From NCBI GenBank assembly GCA_020627525.1, contig JAHDGP010000321.1, forward strand, positions 1 through 5,495: DNA of 5,495 bases, given 5' to 3'. Of the stretch, positions 1 to 4,646 are shown piece by piece; within the stretch, counting starts at the first letter, position 1; each line of letters begins with the position of its first letter. A model generated the notes under the pieces. It did not search any database. It was not told the origin of the DNA and was given only the letters and a program-made list of their open reading frames with translations. This DNA comes from Bacteroidota bacterium. GTDB taxonomy: Bacteria > Bacteroidota > Bacteroidia > Chitinophagales > UBA2359. The position numbers were made by a program, and so were the translations under genes.

Positions 1-231
1 GTTATACGACATTATATATTCAAATTCGTATCAGAAAAATACGCACTATGCTTAGGCAAGGCTCCGTTTTTCTGCCTTGCCCGAAACAATACTTCGTCTT
101 AATATAACAAAATTAGTGGGTTTGATAAAAGGTATCCCTCCGCTGGAGCTTGAATGTTAATGATATGAATGCACTGCTGTCAATTAATATTTTGTTAACC
201 AAATCTTTTAAAAGGCAAATAAGCCAAAGTA
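1..231. other. Structured intergenic DNA downstream of the citrate synthase gene
   Basis: No gene is visible in this stretch, which runs from the window edge to the citrate synthase stop codon. It is rich in short inverted repeats. CGTAT (27-31) pairs with ATACG (39-43). An 8-bp stem lies at 55-81. CTCC/GGAG pair around a 3-nt loop at 138-148. CTTTTAAAAG (205-214) is a perfect 10-bp palindrome. GTTATA at 1-6 is the inverse of TATAAC at 103-108, so the outer ends could also pair. The sequence may continue beyond the window. I see no canonical hairpin-plus-T-run terminator; the GGC/GCC pair just after the stop has only three base pairs. The stretch could be an intergenic repeat element, but that cannot be tested from a single copy. 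Confidence 0.5.
55..81. repeat. Inverted repeat with a perfect 8-bp GC-rich stem and 11-nt loop
   Basis: GGCAAGGC (55-62) and GCCTTGCC (74-81) are exact reverse complements around the loop TCCGTTTTTCT. In this AT-rich setting such a stem is unlikely to be chance. No T-run follows on either strand, so it is not a textbook Rho-independent terminator. It lies about 150 bp past the citrate synthase stop codon and could still mark the end of that transcript or be part of a dispersed intergenic repeat. Confidence 0.7.
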
Positions 232-1383
232 TTAAGATACTTTTTTTCCACTTGGAGCACCTACATATTTAGCCTTAGGTCGATAAATGCTCTTATTTTT
301 TATCTGTTCAAATGCATGTGCTATCCAACCTCCAGTTCGAGCAATGGCAAATATTGGAGTAAACAAATCTGAAGGGATACCTAAACTGTGATATACTGGT
401 GCAGAATAGAAATCAATATTTGCATATAAGTTTTTCTCTTCAAGCATAATTTGCTGGATCGCGTTGCTCAATTTTATCCAAGTATCATTTTCTAATTCTT
501 CAGAAAACTCATTTAAAACATTTTTCAACAGCATTGCTCTTGGGTCATAGGTCTTATAAACAGGATGCCCAATCCCCATAATAAGTTCTTTTTTAGCTAA
601 TTTATCGTGAATCCAAGGCGCTACATTGTCAACACTTCCAATATCTTTTAACATTGGAATGATACCCTGGTTTGCCCCACCATGAAGAGGTCCTTTTAAA
701 CTACCTATGGCTGCGGTAATTGCAGAATACAAATCTGTTTTTGAAGAAATTATCACTCTAGATGAAAAAGTAGAGTTGTTAAAAGAATGTTCGGCTTGCA
801 GTATATATAATAAATCGAGTGTAGAAATGATGTTTGGATTTGGCACTTTTCCGGTAAGCAAATACAAAAAATGAGCTGCTTCATTTAAATCATGGCGAAT
901 TTCGGGAATTGGTTTATCTGTTCGAATGCGATGGAAAGCAGCAACTATAATAGGTAAATTTGCTAAGATTTTTAAAGCACGTTCGTTATTCACTTCATCA
1001 TTAAAACTATCTGGAGGTGTATTTTCTTCAAGTGCTCCCAACATGGAAATGGAAGTTCTAATAGCATCCATTGGATTTGCATTCGTTGGAATTGTTTTTA
1101 GCAAAGCAAGAATTTCATTTGGTAACATTCTGCTTGCTCTCATCTTTGTAACAAATGCTTCTCTTTCAGTTGGGCTTGGAAGTTCACCATACCACAAAAG
1201 ATGAACAACGTCTTCATAATTCACCTTTCCCGCTAGTTCTTCTATAGAGTAACCTCTATAACACAACAATCCTTTATCTCCTTCAATATGACAAATGCTT
1301 GAAGAATCTACAGTAGTGCCTCTTAACCCTCTCCCTAATATCACTTCATTTTGTTCTAATGTAATTGAATTTTTTTCACTCAT
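232..1383 (-). CDS. Citrate synthase / 2-methylcitrate synthase, short bacterial type
   Basis: This 383-residue protein has the usual length of short citrate synthases. The family condenses oxaloacetate with acetyl-CoA to citrate (TCA cycle entry), or with propionyl-CoA to 2-methylcitrate; the enzyme is a soluble cytosolic dimer. Visible landmarks are the N-terminal IEGDKGLLCYRGYSIEELA block (33-51), the oxaloacetate-binding His199, GPLHGGANQ with catalytic His234 (231-239), GIGHPVYKTYDPR with His273 and Arg282, NIDFYSAPVYHSLGIP with catalytic Asp324, and Arg368 in YRPKAKYVG. The catalytic His-His-Asp set is intact. The segment around His199 is unusual: it reads QAEHSFNNSTF where relatives mostly have HA(D/E)H..NASTF. 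The ATG start gives a normal N-terminus and is preceded by an A/T-rich leader without a Shine-Dalgarno site. No prp genes lie nearby, so citrate and methylcitrate activity cannot be separated; the symbol is left blank for that reason. Confidence 0.93.
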   Translation of the reverse strand: MSEKNSITLEQNEVILGRGLRGTTVDSSSICHIEGDKGLLCYRGYSIEELAGKVNYEDVVHLLWYGELPSPTEREAFVTKMRASRMLPNEILALLKTIPTNANPMDAIRTSISMLGALEENTPPDSFNDEVNNERALKILANLPIIVAAFHRIRTDKPIPEIRHDLNEAAHFLYLLTGKVPNPNIISTLDLLYILQAEHSFNNSTFSSRVIISSKTDLYSAITAAIGSLKGPLHGGANQGIIPMLKDIGSVDNVAPWIHDKLAKKELIMGIGHPVYKTYDPRAMLLKNVLNEFSEELENDTWIKLSNAIQQIMLEEKNLYANIDFYSAPVYHSLGIPSDLFTPIFAIARTGGWIAHAFEQIKNKSIYRPKAKYVGAPSGKKVS

Positions 1384-1727
1384 TTTATTATATTAAATTT
1401 TAATAGAAAAATCATTTATTGAGTATCGTTTACACAATTATTGTTTCACAAAAAATTGGAAATATGGTATTTCTTTGGTTTTCAAGAAAGAAAGAAAATA
1501 TTCAATTTTGCGAAAAAAACTTCTTCAGCGTAATTTCTGCTAAATTAAATATTTTCACTTAAAATATCAAGTAACACAGGCTAACAAACGTTCGTTATGT
1601 CTTTTGCTTTACACTTAAGAATCATAAATAGAAAATCAATTAGGTGATTATTATGAACATTATAATCGAAATGCAATTAATTATAAATTAGTAGCTTTCA
1701 GCTTAAGCTTTCTGGTTCAAATGAGTT
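1384..1727. other. 344-bp intergenic region upstream of the citrate synthase gene
   Basis: This gap separates the serine hydrolase stop codon from the citrate synthase start codon and should hold the latter's promoter. I find no exact TAnnTTTG -7 element on the minus strand here, so the promoter is weak, divergent or of another sigma class. Contents seen are an imperfect 16-bp palindrome (1582-1597), a perfect AGCTTAAGCT palindrome (1700-1709) within a pair of AGCTTTC direct repeats (1693-1699 and 1706-1712), and A/T-rich DNA. There is no credible ORF or RNA gene. The AGCTTAAGCT palindrome lies about 20-30 bp past the serine hydrolase stop and could help end that transcript, but it lacks a following T-run. 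Confidence 0.5.
1582..1597. repeat. Imperfect 16-bp palindrome TAACAAACGTTCGTTA
   Basis: Seven of eight base pairs match in TAACAAACGTTCGTTA; only the A1586/C1593 pair is broken. It lies about 200 bp upstream of the citrate synthase start, far for a core-promoter operator but possible for an activator site. Its halves also resemble the TAACAAACG and CGTTA ends known from Vibrio integron attC sites, but no attC body lies between them. The palindrome itself is plain; any function is guesswork. Confidence 0.45.
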
Positions 1728-3170
1728 CTATCTTTTATTCCACAAATCATTTCCAAGATAAAGTCTTTTAGTCACTAATTCCTTATAAATATTATCAACA
1801 TTATCTCCATTCAAAAATATTAAATACCCATTTTTAGATTTAGGAAACCAGATTGCTAGTGTATTTACACCAGAGTCTTTACCAGTATGTAGTAAAGCAA
1901 ATTCATCATTACTGAAGTCAGTCAAAATTTCCCAACCCAGTCCGAAAAAATCATTTTCTTTAAGTTTCACATGGTGTTTTATCATTTCTTGATACAAGTT
2001 TTCAGAAAGTTCAGCGCCGTTTATTACATAAGCTAAAAACTTTCCATAATCTTCAATGGTTGTTAGAAGATTTGCCGCAGCATTTGCCTCATAATATTTT
2101 ATGGTCTCTAATTTTCCTCCTTGTTTGTTGAAGTTTTGGGCATACCTAGTTTCGTCCATTTCTGAATCCCACCAAAAATGAGTATCCGACATTTCCAGAG
2201 TCGCAAATTCTTCAATGCTTTTGCCAAATTTGTTTTCAATCGCTATTCTCAAATATTCAAAACCTTCTCCAGAATATTGATATTTGGTTCCAGGTTCAAA
2301 TTGAAATTTAAGTTTGCCTTCATCAGTCAGGTAACGCCAATTGGGAAATCCACTTTGGTGTGATAAAAGGAGTTTTGGCGTCAATTTTTTATACCAGTTA
2401 TTATTTTTAATATCAGGATCAATCCAATATTTATGTAAAGGTTCATTCATATCCAATACACCTTTGTCAATTAGTTTTAATGCAGTCAAAGCAACAATAG
2501 GCTTTGTTAAAGAGGCTACTTTGAATATGCTGTTGTAGGGTGCGGTATTTTGTAGGTCTAAAGTCCCATAAACTTCAACTTTTGTTAGTTTACCATTTTC
2601 GATTATCCCAATCCCTAAGGCGGGAACCTTATTTTCATCTAGTAATTTTTCAATATCATTTTTTGAGGCTTCAAAAACTGGGTCTTGATGGTCGTAACTG
2701 AGTACTTCACTTATTTTCCAAATTTCATCCTCCAAAATCCAAACACTAGTGAACTTGGCTGTACTTGTCCATAAGTCTTCTTTACCATTTTCCCTAATAT
2801 AAAAATGATGAATTCCTTTCTGAATGACACCGTATAGTTTTCCCTTGTTGTATAAGGGAAATACTTCTAAACTATTTGCTTCTACTTTACGAATCGGCTT
2901 TTGTTCTGAATTTGAACAAATGTATTTTTGAGTATTTTCAAAGAAGGCTTTTCTATCTTGAAAGCCACTTTGGTCATGATAAAATTTTAAATCATCTGAA
3001 ATATGATTTTTCAGATACATCATATCACATTGATTAAACCCACGTTCAAAGAAAATGCTATCTAATTTTTTGAATTCGATATACAAATCTGAATTCTTAT
3101 CTATCTGCCCAATGGCATTAAAAATAGATAAAACAATAAAAGCTGCACTAAAGAAAACTTGTTTTTTCAT
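1728..3170 (-). CDS. Secreted serine hydrolase (beta-lactamase/class C fold) with N-terminal NTF2-like domain
   Basis: The 480-residue protein begins with a signal peptide (MKKQVFFSAAFIVLSIFNAIG, likely cut before Gln22). There is no lipobox Cys, so it is probably periplasmic or exported. Residues about 23-162 form an NTF2-like (DUF4440/SnoaL-type) domain ending in WKISEVLSYDH. Residues about 165-477 form a PF00144-type serine hydrolase domain. Its motifs are SLTK (S220 nucleophile, K223), LLSHQSG (268-274), YSG (Y299) in place of the usual Tyr-x-Asn, and HTG (428-430) in place of KTG. Members of this family include esterases, D-aminopeptidases and penicillin-binding-like enzymes, so the substrate cannot be named and resistance should not be assumed. 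A second ATG lies three codons upstream (3179). I prefer 3170 because it gives the cleaner signal peptide and because the promoter -7 element ends only 11 bp before 3179. The segment after GKSIEEFA looks about seven residues short. Confidence 0.92.
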   Translation of the reverse strand: MKKQVFFSAAFIVLSIFNAIGQIDKNSDLYIEFKKLDSIFFERGFNQCDMMYLKNHISDDLKFYHDQSGFQDRKAFFENTQKYICSNSEQKPIRKVEANSLEVFPLYNKGKLYGVIQKGIHHFYIRENGKEDLWTSTAKFTSVWILEDEIWKISEVLSYDHQDPVFEASKNDIEKLLDENKVPALGIGIIENGKLTKVEVYGTLDLQNTAPYNSIFKVASLTKPIVALTALKLIDKGVLDMNEPLHKYWIDPDIKNNNWYKKLTPKLLLSHQSGFPNWRYLTDEGKLKFQFEPGTKYQYSGEGFEYLRIAIENKFGKSIEEFATLEMSDTHFWWDSEMDETRYAQNFNKQGGKLETIKYYEANAAANLLTTIEDYGKFLAYVINGAELSENLYQEMIKHHVKLKENDFFGLGWEILTDFSNDEFALLHTGKDSGVNTLAIWFPKSKNGYLIFLNGDNVDNIYKELVTKRLYLGNDLWNKR

Positions 3171-3189
3171 ACTGATCATATTTTTTCTG

Positions 3190-3222
3190 CAAAAATACGA
3201 TCACTGTTGATTTTCATCACAA
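3190..3222 (-). promoter_or_regulatory. Bacteroidota-type promoter of the serine hydrolase gene
   Basis: On the minus strand TATTTTTG (3197-3190) matches the -7 consensus TAnnTTTG exactly. TTG (3222-3220), at the end of a T-run, forms the -33 element with a 22-nt spacer. Transcription would begin near 3184, leaving a leader of about 13 nt to the preferred ATG at 3170 and only about 4 nt to the upstream ATG at 3179. The promoter lies in the gap behind the XRE gene, so the hydrolase can be transcribed on its own. Confidence 0.6.
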
Positions 3223-3225
3223 AAA

Positions 3226-3272
3226 CCTACCCGCCAATACCCTGACAGTATGCTGCCATCTTCACGCAAAGC
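3226..3272 (-). other. GC-rich island directly after the XRE gene stop codon
   Basis: By hand count about 26 of 47 bases are G or C, well above the flanking DNA. The stretch directly follows the TGA of the XRE gene and stays open in the same frame for 23 codons up to a TGA at 3201-3203, with a translation containing REDGSILSGYWRVGF. The XRE protein already seems to end where its family normally ends, so this is probably not a lost C-terminus. TACCC occurs twice (3228-3232 and 3237-3241 approximately). It may be a gene remnant or part of an intergenic repeat. Confidence 0.35.
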
Positions 3273-3812
3273 TCATATAAGACTAAAACTCAGTCTAAAA
3301 AACAGCTTCCCTTTTTTGTCAATCTCTGCCGAATTTCTGAGAATGATCAGCACATTTGATAAAACCAATAAAATCATAACAACTAAAATAAACTTACTTC
3401 CAAGCGAGAACCAGTTCTTCATAAAAGAGCTTAACATAAAAATTATAAAAGCAATTATAAACCATAAAATTTGAATAGAAATAATTTGTTTCGCCAGTGG
3501 ATCAAACTGTTTTTTGGCAAACATTATAACTAGTGGAATAACAATATTCGCTGGTGGGATTAAAGTAAAAGGCAATGATGAAAGATTGATGATCTTAATC
3601 AAAGTGGAATTAATTTTAATATGTGTATCTTCTTTTTCAAGTAATTCTTTTTCTTCTATTCCTAAAGCTTTTGCTAATAATTTAAGTGTTTGACCTTTGG
3701 GTTCAATCCCGGATTCAATACGTTGAATGGTTCTTACAGAAATCCCTGATTTATCAGCAAGCTCTTCCTGAGTCAAATTGAGTTTTGTTCTAATCTCTTT
3801 GAGTTTTGACAT
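3273..3812 (-). CDS. XRE-family HTH regulator fused to a DUF4870-like membrane domain
   Basis: The 179-residue protein has an N-terminal Cro/C1-type helix-turn-helix (about 1-60), with LTQEELADKSGISVRTIQRIESG-type recognition helices at 13-35. Three hydrophobic helices follow at about 73-98, 108-130 and 138-158. The INLSSLPFTLIPPANIVIPL block and the FDPLAKQIISIQ loop fit the DUF4870 family. The protein is therefore probably a DNA-binding regulator anchored in the inner membrane. Its target and signal are unknown; its own gene or the adjacent serine hydrolase are candidates only by position. The start at 3812 is the first ATG. The frame could extend to a TTG at 3857, but that adds 15 residues outside the HTH domain. 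A near-consensus -7 element (TTTATTTG, 3862-3855) lies upstream, without a convincing -33 partner. Confidence 0.92.
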   Translation of the reverse strand: MSKLKEIRTKLNLTQEELADKSGISVRTIQRIESGIEPKGQTLKLLAKALGIEEKELLEKEDTHIKINSTLIKIINLSSLPFTLIPPANIVIPLVIMFAKKQFDPLAKQIISIQILWFIIAFIIFMLSSFMKNWFSLGSKFILVVMILLVLSNVLIILRNSAEIDKKGKLFFRLSFSLI

Positions 3813-3914
3813 TCTTAATTGAATTTTTGCAGATAATCGGAAACTAAAGATATACAAATAAATGCAATCAGAAGCATGAACATTTTGCTTTTTGTTGCTT
3901 GCAGGCTTTTTATT

Positions 3915-4544
3915 TTATCTCAAATATCCGTTTTTTCGTAGGTTTTTATAAATATCAAAAATATCTTCAGGAATTTTAAATTGAATTAACCAGTTTACAT
4001 CAAGACCATTGCGGATTGCTGTTTGCATCAAATTATCGTTGTTTCCTATAAGCATTCCAATGGCTTCAATATCTTCCTGAAATTCTAGGTGCAAATCTTC
4101 GTGCTGCTTTTGTATTAACATCAGAATTTTAAAAGTCCGAGCAATTATGTAAATACATAATGTATGAGATTTTCGCTGTGTCTCTGAATCAATTCGATCA
4201 TTATTTAGATCCAATAGATGGCGCAACATTAAGCAATTCAAGCTAATCTCACCATATTTATCTTTTGTTATTGAGACATGGTCATTGATTCTTCCACTTA
4301 TTCCTCGAACATCCATCAATAAATATCCTGGTGAATAATATCGTTCTGATGCCATTTCAATGCTCTCGATAATCAAACTCTCTAATGATTCTCTTTTATC
4401 TTGGACTGAATCAGTATCAACTAATTCAAACCGTAATCTATCGGCTAATTGCAAATCGCGTTTTAACAACCTGAGAATCAACTTATCTTTCTCCTTATCC
4501 GGAAGTAATTTTAACGCTTTTTTAAATTCCGCATCAAAAGCCAT
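3915..4544 (-). CDS. Uncharacterised 209-residue protein of a Bacteroidota-type family
   Basis: I do not recognise a named domain with a known function, though the sequence resembles conserved hypothetical proteins I associate with Bacteroidota. It looks soluble and mostly alpha-helical, with no signal peptide or membrane segment. The charged N-terminus (FKKALKLLPDKEKDKLILRLLKRD, residues 7-30) suggests amphipathic helices. The most motif-like parts are YYSPGYLLMDVRGISG (69-84) and ITKDKYGEISLN (92-103), which may form the conserved core. The ATG start is supported by a matching promoter about 30 bp upstream. The gene stands alone: 102 bp separate it from the DUF1524 gene behind it and about 100 bp from the XRE start ahead. 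A 14-bp palindrome over the promoter suggests regulation by a dimeric DNA-binding protein. It is clearly coding, but function is unknown. Confidence 0.85.
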   Translation of the reverse strand: MAFDAEFKKALKLLPDKEKDKLILRLLKRDLQLADRLRFELVDTDSVQDKRESLESLIIESIEMASERYYSPGYLLMDVRGISGRINDHVSITKDKYGEISLNCLMLRHLLDLNNDRIDSETQRKSHTLCIYIIARTFKILMLIQKQHEDLHLEFQEDIEAIGMLIGNNDNLMQTAIRNGLDVNWLIQFKIPEDIFDIYKNLRKNGYLR

Positions 4545-4576
4545 ATCAGTATATTTTATTTACATTTTTTAATTTC

Positions 4577-4609
4577 CAAAGATAATATTATCTGTAAATA
4601 TTTTATCAA
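4577..4609 (-). promoter_or_regulatory. Bacteroidota-type promoter of the 209-residue protein gene
   Basis: On the minus strand TATCTTTG (4584-4577) is an exact TAnnTTTG -7 element, and TTG (4609-4607) is the -33 element with a 22-nt spacer, the same spacing as the serine hydrolase promoter. The predicted transcript starts near 4571, giving a leader of about 27 nt to the ATG at 4544. Confidence 0.6.
4580..4593. promoter_or_regulatory. Perfect 14-bp palindrome overlapping the -7 element, candidate operator
   Basis: AGATAATATTATCT is its own reverse complement over all 14 bases. It overlaps the -7 element of the promoter for the 209-residue protein gene and extends into the spacer, where a bound dimer would block RNA polymerase. 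The XRE regulator encoded next downstream is one possible binder, as is an unseen regulator. A/T-rich palindromes arise by chance more readily in such DNA, so function remains unproven. Confidence 0.45.
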
Positions 4610-4646
4610 TCTTCAACTTGGAAAAAAATTTCATCTATACCTTCTT

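Noticed and set aside
1..108. Complete integron attC site at the left edge
   Set aside because: The outer ends are arranged GTTATA...TATAAC, the reverse of the AAC...GTT order of attC, and no integrase or cassette array is seen.
205..231. Rho-independent terminator directly after the citrate synthase stop
   Set aside because: The only pairing is a 3-bp GGC/GCC stem before TTTT, and CTTTTAAAAG is too A/T-rich to form a stable stop hairpin.
926..1204. 92-codon plus-strand ORF inside the citrate synthase gene
   Set aside because: It lies wholly antisense to a gene with strong family motifs, and its translation resembles no protein family I know.
2178..2538. Two overlapping plus-strand ORFs inside the serine hydrolase gene
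   Set aside because: They are antisense to the hydrolase domain with its intact SLTK and HTG motifs, and show no domain features of their own.
3250..3474. 74-codon plus-strand ORF across the end of the XRE gene
   Set aside because: It is the complement of the hydrophobic DUF4870-like coding region and has no independent support.
3813..3857. Longer XRE protein starting at TTG 3857
   Set aside because: The 15 extra residues lie outside the HTH fold, and the first ATG gives the normal N-terminus MSKLKEIRTKLNLTQEEL. A near-consensus -7 element also overlaps the TTG.
4360..4572. Plus-strand ORF opposite the start of the 209-residue protein gene
   Set aside because: It runs through the opposing promoter and start codon and has no protein-like motif pattern.
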